From an uncultured Oscillospiraceae bacterium (GTDB lineage: Bacteria > Bacillota > Clostridia > Oscillospirales > Acutalibacteraceae), in contig UQFL01000087.1 in assembly GCA_900540305.1 (NCBI GenBank), positions 1 through 5,447 of the forward strand: a stretch of DNA of 5,447 bases. The letters are read 5' to 3'. The translations under genes were made by a program, and so were the position numbers. The number at the start of each line of letters is the position of its first letter. Within the stretch, counting starts at the first letter, position 1. Of the stretch, positions 1 to 5,408 are shown piece by piece. Under the pieces are notes generated by a model that was given only the letters and a program-made list of their open reading frames with translations, did not search any database and was not told the origin of the DNA.

Positions 1-73
1 TTTAATGATACGGCGACCACCGAGATCTACACTTATGCGATCGTCGGCAACGTCAGATGTGTATAAGAGACAG
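1..73 (+). other. Illumina P5 + i5 index + Nextera read-1 adapter (sequencing contamination)
   Basis: This is synthetic library sequence. Bases 4-32 match the 29-base Illumina P5 flow-cell oligo. Bases 33-40 (TTATGCGA) sit exactly where the i5 index belongs and match, from memory, a Nextera XT i5 index (S522). Bases 41-54 match the Nextera read-1 overhang except for A instead of G at base 50. Bases 55-73 are the Tn5 mosaic end. The order and spacing are those of a finished Nextera library molecule, so organismal sequence begins only at base 74. The leading TTT (1-3) lies outside the P5 oligo and is unexplained by it. The segment should be masked before any gene, promoter or mobile-element call is made here. 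Confidence 0.99.
55..73 (+). other. Tn5 mosaic end (19 bp), part of the adapter
   Basis: The bases AGATGTGTATAAGAGACAG are the exact 19-bp hyperactive Tn5 mosaic end used in tagmentation. Because the rest of the Nextera adapter lies directly upstream, this marks where the library transposome cut the DNA. It is not a resident Tn5 element, and no transposase gene is present. Confidence 0.98.
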
Positions 74-100
74 TGTATATTATGAACACAATCTTGACAA

Positions 101-139
101 TGTAAAAGAAAAAGGAAGAACAAAATGTTCTTCCTTTTT
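101..139 (-). terminator. Rho-independent terminator of the PIG-L gene
   Basis: A perfect 14-bp inverted repeat (109-122 with 126-139) is separated by a 3-base loop. The core is GGAAGAACA pairing with TGTTCTTCC, flanked by five A/T pairs. Read on the minus strand, the stem ends in T5 followed by C, TTTT and ACA, a normal U-tract. It lies about 20 bases beyond the stop codon of the minus-strand PIG-L gene at 158. It is nearly symmetrical and could also stop plus-strand transcription. Bases 74-108, between the adapter and this hairpin, show nothing else I can identify. Confidence 0.9.
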
Positions 140-157
140 AACTGTATACATACTGTG

Positions 158-2188
158 TTATTTGGTTTTATATGTTTTAAGTCTTCTGAGCAAGCCCCTG
201 TAATAATCCCACAACATAGGGAAAGACGGCAAATCAGGCTCTATTTTTTGTTTAAGAGAGATTATATATCTTTCTCTTTCATCAAGGTTTCTGACGGTTA
301 TACTGTCGCACACAGCGGGATTCTGAGTGGATTTAATTGTTATTACACTCTTTTCGCCCTCAGGGCAATTAACCTTTAAAACACCGTTTTCAACACTGCA
401 CAAAACGCCCTCTTCACTGCTTTCGGCGGTAAATTCAAAACTTTCCTGATTCGGATAAGTATAAACCGTAAATTCTTCTTTACCCGATTTTTTAACTATA
501 TAATCATAGCAGAAATCACCGTCTGCATTTTGAAGTTTTACAAATTCGCAGGCGTTATTTTCATACCTGTCAAAAGCTTCTATTTTAAGAAGTGAGCAGT
601 CACCTGTAAAGCTTTTAATTTTAATACCTATAATATCGGTTGTAACGGGCGGAAATTCGAACACCGTTGCGGCGCCGTTATTCTTTAATTCTCCCGTTTC
701 ATATCTGACAGCCCCTAAATTAATCTGAGCATTTAATATATGGCTGTTTTCAGACGGATTTTCATAAATTGCTATACAGCAAATTTTTCTCGGTGCGGGC
801 AGTTTCACGGCGATTATTCTCTGCTCATCATTTTTATCCGCAGTCCACAAGCCGTCCGCAGGCATTCCATTATCTTTTGCAATATCATTACAGCAGGCAA
901 GCGGAAATTCTATAAGTTTTTGGGGGTTGCCGCTCGTTGCCGTTATCTGTGCGTTATAAAGCACGCAGTCAGTTCTTCTTTTCCAGAACACCTTATCCGA
1001 ATTTAAAATGCCGTTTGCGTGGTCTGTTGCAGTTTGGCTTGAATATTCTGACATTGCCGAATAGCTTGAAGTATTCTGCATTACTCTTGAGAGACTTTCT
1101 TTTGCAACAGGAAAACGCACTCTGTCTTTCCAATCGTAATAGCCTGTCTCTTTCATATAAGCAGAGGGCTCTATAAGGCGTGTTGATAATGCGTTTAAAC
1201 TGTAATAGTCCTCATTGCCGTGCCACGCTGTGGAATACGCAAAGCCTTTATAAACCTCTGGAAAATACAATGTGTTTTCTTTGAGAATAGAGTAAAGCGC
1301 CTCTTCAAAAAACATACTCAGCGCCCTATGGTCCATATGCTCGTCATAATCACAGCAAAATAGTGTGTCGGGCTTATATTCAAGGATTACGCTTTTAATA
1401 TCAGAAAGTATATTATTTCTTGTAAACTTATGTTCCTTATAGGGCGGTTTTGGTTTTATTCCGTATGTCTGAGAAACAACGTAGCGAGAGTAGAACACCT
1501 CTTCCCCGTCCTTACTGTTATAAATATGTAATGAATTTTTATCTGTAAGGCTGTCGCTGTAACCGAGAAAAATTATATTCTTTTCGGGAATATTATATTT
1601 TTTAGCTACACAAAGCGTCTCTTTAATTCTTAGCTGACCGAGATTATGATAATCACCGTTTGTATAAAATACTATTCTTACATCTGAACCGTATTTTACA
1701 TACTGTTCGATTACGCCGCCGTAAATATTTATCTCATCATCCTCGTGAGGGGCAAAAAACATAACATTCTTATTTGCGAATACCGAACTTCTGTCCGCCT
1801 CGGGGAAATTGTATGCCGTGTCTTTTTTAACAAACACTGAAGCCCACACGGTAGTTGCCACACACAGAATTACAGAAAGCAGTGAAACAGCGAAAAAGAA
1901 AAATGTGAGCCCTATCGGAAACGGCATAATTGCGGCGCAGAAAAGCGAAACATCAAGAACTCCGAGCAGCATATATATTTGCAGCATTCTTGATTCAATA
2001 CGCACCTTAAACGCAACTGTTATAAATACAAATACTGCCGTAAGAAGTTTTAACGGCATATACATCAACGGATTGATTGCCCCTATAACAAGAGCGCCTA
2101 TAAGCAAAACCAAAAGAGCCGTTATTGCGAATATTGCAAAAGGTTTTCTTTCAAAAGGCTTGATTTTATCCCAATTTACCTTAATCAT
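158..2188 (-). CDS. Membrane-anchored PIG-L/LmbE-family deacetylase with C-terminal discoidin-like domain
   Basis: The predicted protein has 676 residues (numbered from the ATG at 2188). Four hydrophobic helices (about 17-37, 39-60, 68-86, 91-117) precede a PIG-L/LmbE domain (about 140-400). The domain carries the signature APHEDDE, with H148, D150 and D151, and HMDH, with H284 and H287. By analogy with MshB, H148, D151 and H287 should bind zinc and D150 should act as the base. Members of the family remove N-acetyl groups from GlcNAc-type sugars; the substrate here is unknown. Residues about 425-541 resemble an F5/8 type C (discoidin) carbohydrate-binding fold, starting near the DGLW motif. 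Residues about 545-636 may be an Ig-like domain, and the tail is basic. Typical PIG-L enzymes have only about 200-300 residues. Lysines and arginines beside helices 1, 2 and 4 suggest a cytoplasmic catalytic domain. The gene is monocistronic, with its own promoter and terminator. The family call is firm; the C-terminal domains are tentative. Confidence 0.88.
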   Translation of the reverse strand: MIKVNWDKIKPFERKPFAIFAITALLVLLIGALVIGAINPLMYMPLKLLTAVFVFITVAFKVRIESRMLQIYMLLGVLDVSLFCAAIMPFPIGLTFFFFAVSLLSVILCVATTVWASVFVKKDTAYNFPEADRSSVFANKNVMFFAPHEDDEINIYGGVIEQYVKYGSDVRIVFYTNGDYHNLGQLRIKETLCVAKKYNIPEKNIIFLGYSDSLTDKNSLHIYNSKDGEEVFYSRYVVSQTYGIKPKPPYKEHKFTRNNILSDIKSVILEYKPDTLFCCDYDEHMDHRALSMFFEEALYSILKENTLYFPEVYKGFAYSTAWHGNEDYYSLNALSTRLIEPSAYMKETGYYDWKDRVRFPVAKESLSRVMQNTSSYSAMSEYSSQTATDHANGILNSDKVFWKRRTDCVLYNAQITATSGNPQKLIEFPLACCNDIAKDNGMPADGLWTADKNDEQRIIAVKLPAPRKICCIAIYENPSENSHILNAQINLGAVRYETGELKNNGAATVFEFPPVTTDIIGIKIKSFTGDCSLLKIEAFDRYENNACEFVKLQNADGDFCYDYIVKKSGKEEFTVYTYPNQESFEFTAESSEEGVLCSVENGVLKVNCPEGEKSVITIKSTQNPAVCDSITVRNLDERERYIISLKQKIEPDLPSFPMLWDYYRGLLRRLKTYKTK

Positions 2189-2196
2189 AACACACA

Positions 2197-2200
2197 CCCC
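2197..2200 (-). promoter_or_regulatory. Ribosome binding site that favours the ATG start at 2188
   Basis: On the minus strand the sequence GGGGTG reads into the start region, with GGGG at 2200-2197. Its spacing to the ATG at 2188 is 8 bases, which is normal. An in-frame GTG at 2197-2195 would begin on the last G of this same element and so would have no ribosome site of its own. The ATG start removes three residues from the longest open frame and is preferred. Confidence 0.7.
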
Positions 2201-2217
2201 GAAAAAAGCTTTTATCT

Positions 2218-2246
2218 AAAATAACAAATATAAACCTGCAAGTCAA
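2218..2246 (-). promoter_or_regulatory. Sigma-A type promoter of the PIG-L gene
   Basis: On the minus strand, TTGACT (2246-2241) is a 5/6 match to the -35 consensus. A 17-base spacer separates it from TATTTT (2223-2218), preceded by TG in the extended -10 position. Transcription would start near 2211, giving a 5' leader of about 23 bases that includes the ribosome site. A 10-bp palindrome AAAAGCTTTT (2204-2213) straddles the predicted start; its role is unknown. Confidence 0.6.
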
Positions 2247-2264
2247 ATTTTTTCAAAAAAAGTG

Positions 2265-2292
2265 TTGACAAATTCTTTTTTTGTGGTATACT
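2265..2292 (+). promoter_or_regulatory. Sigma-A promoter with extended -10 for perR and reverse rubrerythrin
   Basis: A perfect -35 hexamer TTGACA (2265-2270) is followed by a 16-base spacer and TATACT (2287-2292), a 5/6 match to the -10 consensus. TG at 2284-2285 adds an extended -10 element. A/T tracts lie just upstream (T6 at 2248-2253, A7 at 2255-2261) and could act as an UP-like element. Transcription should start near 2299, inside the first PerR-like palindrome, so bound PerR would block this promoter. Confidence 0.85.
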
Positions 2293-2296
2293 CAAA

Positions 2297-2311
2297 TTGT
2301 AATCAATACAA
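2297..2311. promoter_or_regulatory. PerR-box-like operator 1
   Basis: TTGTAATCAATACAA is a 7-1-7 inverted repeat with one mismatched pair. It agrees with the Bacillus PerR box (TTATAATnATTATAA) at 12 of 14 defined positions. It begins 4 bases after the -10 hexamer and covers the expected transcription start, a classic repressor position. Because the next gene encodes a PerR-type regulator, autoregulation is the simplest reading (inference). Confidence 0.72.
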
Positions 2312-2313
2312 GT

Positions 2314-2328
2314 TAGTAATGATTGCAA
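2314..2328. promoter_or_regulatory. PerR-box-like operator 2 (weaker)
   Basis: TAGTAATGATTGCAA agrees with the Bacillus PerR box at 10 of 14 defined positions and lies 17 bases (centre to centre) after operator 1, which puts it downstream of the expected start and next to the ribosome site. The outer arms of the two boxes, TTGTAATCA (2297-2305) and TGATTGCAA (2320-2328), also pair with each other with one mismatch, making a larger imperfect palindrome. Confidence 0.45.
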
Positions 2329-2339
2329 GGTGGTAAACA

Positions 2340-2744
2340 ATGCAAACAGAAAATATTATTTCTCTTTTCAAATCAAAGGGATACAGAGCAACTCCGCAGA
2401 GAATAGCTGTTTATGATTATGTTTATGAGCACAGAACTCATCCGGACGCTCTTGAAATTTACGAAAGCGTTTTAAAAAATAATCCAAGCTTTTCAAAAAC
2501 AACGGTTTATAATGCGCTCAATTCCCTTTGCGATAATGGGTTTATAGTTCCCGTTACAATAGACGGCGTTAAAACGCATTTTGACGCAAATACAAACTTT
2601 CACGGGCACTTCATTTGTGAGTGCTGCAAAGAAATTTATGATTTTGATGTGCCGGAACCTAAAACAGACGAGCTTCACGGCTTCATCGTAAATCAAAAAG
2701 ATGTATATTACAGCGGCGTATGCCCCGCTTGTAACAATAAATAA
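2340..2744 (+). CDS. perR: PerR-type peroxide-sensing repressor of the Fur family
   Basis: The 134-residue protein (B. subtilis PerR has 145) is a metal-dependent DNA-binding regulator that senses H2O2 by metal-catalysed oxidation of histidine ligands. The N-terminal winged helix (about 1-75) includes YRATPQRIAVYDYV and the recognition-helix segment SKTTVYNALNSL. The ligands of B. subtilis PerR (H37, D85, H91, H93, D104) have counterparts at the same spacings: H34, D82, H88, H90 and D101. Asp rather than Glu at the D104 position favours PerR over Fur. The structural zinc site is complete: C93xxC96 and C128xxC131. The start is supported by AAGGTGG six bases upstream. It heads an operon with the reverse rubrerythrin (25-base gap), a pairing also known from the perR-rbr-rdl operon of Desulfovibrio. 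Zur or Fur are less likely alternatives. Confidence 0.92.
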   Translation: MQTENIISLFKSKGYRATPQRIAVYDYVYEHRTHPDALEIYESVLKNNPSFSKTTVYNALNSLCDNGFIVPVTIDGVKTHFDANTNFHGHFICECCKEIYDFDVPEPKTDELHGFIVNQKDVYYSGVCPACNNK

Positions 2745-2769
2745 AATGTTTTATTAAGGAGTTATTATT

Positions 2770-3309
2770 ATGGCTAAGAAGTATTATTGTCCCGTATGCG
2801 GATACGAAAGTGACGAACCGATTGAGAAGTGCCCCATCTGCGGAGCAAAAATGGCAGTTCGTGAAAACACAGGCGAAATGACTTGGGCTTCAGAGCACAA
2901 GGTAGGAATTATTGACGGCGTTAGCGAGGAAATCGTAAACGGTCTTCGTGAGAACTTCAACGGCGAATGCTCAGAGGTTGGTATGTATCTTGCAATGGCA
3001 AGAGTTGCACACAGAGAAGGCTATCCCGAAATCGGTCTTTACTGGGAAAAGGCTGCTTACGAAGAGGCAGAGCACGCTGCTAAATTTGCAGAGATGCTTG
3101 GCGAAGTTGTAACAGATTCAACAAAGAAAAACCTTGAAATGCGTGTTGCAGCTGAAAACGGCGCAACTCAGGGCAAGACAGACCTTGCAAGACTTGCTAA
3201 GGAGCAGGGCCTTGACGCTATCCACGACACAGTTCATGAAATGGCAAGAGATGAAGCCCGCCACGGCAAAGCTTTTGCAGGACTTCTCAAGAGATATTTC
3301 GGAGAATAA
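2770..3309 (+). CDS. Reverse rubrerythrin (H2O2 reductase)
   Basis: The 179-residue protein reduces H2O2 to water, and probably O2, in the cytoplasm of anaerobes, using electrons from NADH delivered through a rubredoxin site. The rubredoxin domain is at the N-terminus (C7xxC10 and C21xxC24), the reverse of classical rubrerythrin, and is followed by a ferritin-like four-helix domain (about 45-179). Probable diiron ligands are E66, E99xxH102, E162xxH165 and probably E129. The C-terminal stretch AIHDTVHEMARDEARHGKAF resembles clostridial reverse rubrerythrins. AAGGAG lies 8 bases before the ATG. The gene sits 25 bases after perR with no terminator between, so it should be transcribed from the PerR-controlled promoter and induced by peroxide or air. 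Its codons look richer in preferred forms (GCT, GAA, CTT) than those of its neighbours, which suggests high expression (by eye only). Confidence 0.95.
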   Translation: MAKKYYCPVCGYESDEPIEKCPICGAKMAVRENTGEMTWASEHKVGIIDGVSEEIVNGLRENFNGECSEVGMYLAMARVAHREGYPEIGLYWEKAAYEEAEHAAKFAEMLGEVVTDSTKKNLEMRVAAENGATQGKTDLARLAKEQGLDAIHDTVHEMARDEARHGKAFAGLLKRYFGE

Positions 3310-3319
3310 TGCATATAAT

Positions 3320-3345
3320 AAGGAGGCGGAAATCCGCCTCCTTTT
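3320..3345 (+). terminator. Rho-independent terminator after the reverse rubrerythrin gene
   Basis: The inverted repeat GGAGGCGGA (3322-3330) pairs with TCCGCCTCC (3333-3341), extended by two A/T pairs, and is followed by TTTTGCGTTTT. The loop is very tight, so the innermost A/T pair probably opens to give four loop bases. It starts about 10 bases after the rubrerythrin stop codon. The U-tract is interrupted by GCG, so some readthrough into the next gene is plausible. Confidence 0.85.
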
Positions 3346-3380
3346 GCGTTTTATGATAATTTATTAAGGGGGATGCCTTT

Positions 3381-3881
3381 ATGAATAAAGAAGCGTTATA
3401 TAAACTTTCATACGGTGTTTATGTTGTAACAACATGGAAAGACGGAAAAGCAACAGGCTGTACGGCAAATTCGGCAATGCAGATAACATCATTGCCCGCT
3501 ACCGTTGCAATTTCTATAAACCACGATAACTATACAAACGAATGTATAAAAGAATCGGGCGTGTTTGCGCTCAACATTCTCGGAGAAAACTGCGACCCGA
3601 GCGTTATCGGCAATTTCGGCTTTAAGAGCGGACGAGATACAAATAAATTCTCAGAATACGACCCGCTTATCAAAGATATGCTCCCCGTTGTTCCTGCCGC
3701 AAGCGCTTATATAACCTGCAAGGTTATAGACAAGATGGAAGCGTCAACACATACCGTTTTTCTCGGCGAAGTTACGGGCGCAGGCGTACTCAATGACGGC
3801 GAGCCGATGACTTACGCTTACTACCACAATGTCATCAAGGGTAAATCTCCCAAAAACGCCCCCACTTACAGAGGGGACTGA
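3381..3881 (+). CDS. Flavin-reductase-like FMN-binding protein, Hrb flavin half without rubredoxin
   Basis: The 166-residue protein belongs to the flavin reductase-like/flavoredoxin split-barrel family and should bind FMN in the cytoplasm. Family features are an N-terminal strand region YGVYVVTTW (11-19), the flavin-binding segment ATGCTANSAMQITSLP (24-39), FGFKSGRDTNKF (79-90) and THTVFLGEV (123-131). The C-terminal segment YYHNVIKGKSPKNAPTY (147-163) matches, from memory, the linker region of high-molecular-weight rubredoxin (Hrb), where a rubredoxin domain normally follows. Here the protein stops just after it, and no rubredoxin remnant lies before the terminator. It could pass electrons from NAD(P)H to the rubredoxin domain of the upstream reverse rubrerythrin (inference). 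AAGGGGG lies 8 bases before the ATG. A terminator separates it from the rubrerythrin gene and no convincing promoter lies in the 71-base gap. Confidence 0.88.
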   Translation: MNKEALYKLSYGVYVVTTWKDGKATGCTANSAMQITSLPATVAISINHDNYTNECIKESGVFALNILGENCDPSVIGNFGFKSGRDTNKFSEYDPLIKDMLPVVPAASAYITCKVIDKMEASTHTVFLGEVTGAGVLNDGEPMTYAYYHNVIKGKSPKNAPTYRGD

Positions 3882-3894
3882 AAACAGAAAAGGC

Positions 3895-3935
3895 AAAAAA
3901 TTATCGGGCAATGGTTTTCCACTGCCCGATTTTTT
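3895..3935. terminator. Bidirectional terminator between convergent genes
   Basis: An 8-bp perfect stem ATCGGGCA (3903-3910) / TGCCCGAT (3923-3930) is extended inward by a mismatch and three pairs (TGG/CCA) around a TTTT loop. Plus-strand transcripts meet T6 at 3930-3935. Minus-strand transcripts meet AA then T6 from 3900 down to 3895. It lies between the stop codons of the flavoprotein (3881) and the GPH symporter (3939), so one hairpin serves both genes. Confidence 0.92.
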
Positions 3936-3938
3936 ATA

Positions 3939-5372
3939 TTATTCTGCCTTTTCATTCATATCCCTGCGCTGAGCAAGTTCGCTTTCAACTTTCGTTCTCT
4001 GTTCGGGAGTATACCTTATAAACAACAGCGGAATTATGTATAAAAGACTTGCTATTGCAGGTGTTAAAATAACAAGCGGCCATATCCATTTATCAAAAGC
4101 GGCTGACTGAGTGCCTACATAAACAGACGCTCCGTCTATCGCTTTGTAATCAAGAAGATGAAGTGCAAGAGCGGCAAGCCCTGCCGTTATACCGCTTGAA
4201 ATTTTAGTAAACATTGTCTGCATTGAGAATGTTATACCCTCGGTGCGTTTGCCTGTTTTCCACTCCATATAATCAACACTGTCGCAAAATATAGATGTTT
4301 GCGCAATGGATGCCGCTCCGAGAGGAATACAACCTATACCTATAAGTGTGAGTGCAAACCAAAGGCTTTTGCCCTCGTAGCCGATAAGATATGCTATTAT
4401 GCGGACAACTATATTCGCTGCCTGCATCATAATCAGCGCATTGACATATCCTTTGCACCATTTCTTCAATTTATCGGCAAAAACCATTCCGACAAAGCCA
4501 GGCAGACCCGTAATTGCTGAATAGATTGTTGTAAGACCGAGCGCACCTATCAAACTGTCCTGCCCGAGAAAATCGGCAGGAATTTCGTATTTGAAAAAAT
4601 AAGTTACGAGATTTGCACCGAAACCGAGCGAGCCCAAAAGGTTTGCGGCAGTTACAAGCATCAGCATCTTATTTTTAAAGAGCATTGAAAAGCTTTCCCT
4701 AAGCGATTCCTGCTGCTGAGCTTTTACGACCTTTACTCTTTCCTGCGCCGCACTGCACCTATAACTTATCATTGCGCCGCCAAGACCGAAGATAACAGCA
4801 AAAACAACTGTTAAAAGCGCCATGCTGCCTCCCGTAGCGTTTGCAATCATTTCAAGCACCATAGGTATACCCACGCCGAGAGCGCCGTAAAAACAAGAGC
4901 CTATTGTGCGAGCCCATTGAACGAAAGTATCCCTCTCGTCAGAATTGGGAGAAATGCTTGAGGTAATGCCCCAAACGGCTACATCCTGGAGAGTATAACA
5001 GAGGTCCCAGCAGATATACATAATTATGAAATATGACACCCTGAGCCAAAGAAGATTTTCATCGGTTGAGAAAACTACAAACACCAACACGGTGAATATG
5101 CCGACAGGAAGCGGAGTGTATTTTAAAAACGGTCGCAGTTTTTCCCCGTTTTTAAAGGTATGCTTATCTATGAAAGAGCCTACAATAGGGTCGTTCACAC
5201 CGTCCCACACTTTCATAATTATAAGCAAAACGGAAACAACAATTGCAGGAAAAAGCGCAATATCAGTTAAAAAGTAATTAAAAAACGAGCCGCCGATAAG
5301 CGCATAAACCATATTTTGACCGCTTAATCCCACATAATAATTTATCTTTTCTTTTTTAGATATGTATTTCAT
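3939..5372 (-). CDS. GPH-family (MelB-type) cation:sugar symporter
   Basis: The 477-residue integral membrane protein belongs to the glycoside-pentoside-hexuronide:cation symporter family of the major facilitator superfamily, with about 12 hydrophobic helices and the usual family length. The helix-2 motif WDGVNDPIVGSFID carries D57 and D61, at the spacing of the cation-binding D55 and D59 of E. coli MelB. It is followed by the loop FKNGEKLRPFL. The second half has DYMEWKTGKRTEGITFS (367-383), and K390 is the likely counterpart of MelB K377. A long charged central loop (about 206-235) separates the halves. The substrate cannot be read from sequence; no glycosidase gene is present in the window to suggest one. 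The start is firm: AGGAGG (5385-5380 on the minus strand) lies 7 bases before the ATG. It is convergent with the flavoprotein gene and appears to be transcribed alone. Confidence 0.92.
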   Translation of the reverse strand: MKYISKKEKINYYVGLSGQNMVYALIGGSFFNYFLTDIALFPAIVVSVLLIIMKVWDGVNDPIVGSFIDKHTFKNGEKLRPFLKYTPLPVGIFTVLVFVVFSTDENLLWLRVSYFIIMYICWDLCYTLQDVAVWGITSSISPNSDERDTFVQWARTIGSCFYGALGVGIPMVLEMIANATGGSMALLTVVFAVIFGLGGAMISYRCSAAQERVKVVKAQQQESLRESFSMLFKNKMLMLVTAANLLGSLGFGANLVTYFFKYEIPADFLGQDSLIGALGLTTIYSAITGLPGFVGMVFADKLKKWCKGYVNALIMMQAANIVVRIIAYLIGYEGKSLWFALTLIGIGCIPLGAASIAQTSIFCDSVDYMEWKTGKRTEGITFSMQTMFTKISSGITAGLAALALHLLDYKAIDGASVYVGTQSAAFDKWIWPLVILTPAIASLLYIIPLLFIRYTPEQRTKVESELAQRRDMNEKAE

Positions 5373-5399
5373 AATTCTCCCTCCTGCCGTTATGATTCA

Positions 5400-5408
5400 A
5401 TTGTAGCA
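5400..5408 (-). promoter_or_regulatory. Putative extended -10 promoter of the GPH symporter
   Basis: On the minus strand TGCTACAAT (5408-5400) combines an extended -10 TG with a 5/6 match to TATAAT. It lies 27 bases upstream of the ATG and before the strong ribosome site. No good -35 hexamer is found at the expected distance; the region is A/T-rich (5417-5430). An extended -10 element can compensate, but an activator or a promoter beyond the window edge is possible. No recognisable cre site or other operator is seen in the 75 bases available. Confidence 0.45.

Noticed and set aside
55..73. A Tn5 transposon end
   Set aside because: It is contiguous with the rest of the Nextera adapter and P5 sequence and no transposase is present, so it comes from library preparation.
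125..379. Plus-strand open frame of 84 codons
   Set aside because: It starts inside the terminator hairpin, lacks a ribosome site and runs antisense through the PIG-L gene, whose catalytic motifs confirm the minus-strand frame.
1809..2219. Plus-strand open frame of 136 codons
   Set aside because: It is antisense to the membrane-helix part of the PIG-L gene, has no ribosome site, no recognisable domain and would end in the divergent promoter. It is a shadow.
2189..2339. Riboswitch or leader RNA upstream of perR or the PIG-L gene
   Set aside because: Both predicted leaders are only about 20-40 bases, too short for a riboswitch, and the structured elements are explained as promoters and PerR operators.
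3314..3319. Perfect TATAAT as a promoter for the flavoprotein gene
   Set aside because: No -35-like hexamer is found 16-18 bases upstream, no extended -10 TG is present, and any transcript would run at once into the terminator hairpin.
3134..3367. Plus-strand open frame of 77 codons overlapping the rubrerythrin gene
   Set aside because: It is an alternative frame within a well-conserved ferritin-like domain and passes through the terminator. It has no support of its own.
3856..3876. CCCCC...GGGG inverted repeat at the end of the flavoprotein gene
   Set aside because: It is short, lies within the coding sequence and has no U-tract. The real terminator follows at 3903-3930.
3882..3938. Remnant of a lost rubredoxin domain after the flavoprotein stop codon
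   Set aside because: The gap holds no CxxCG-type coding in any frame and is filled by the terminator, so there is no sign of a recent frameshift or premature stop.
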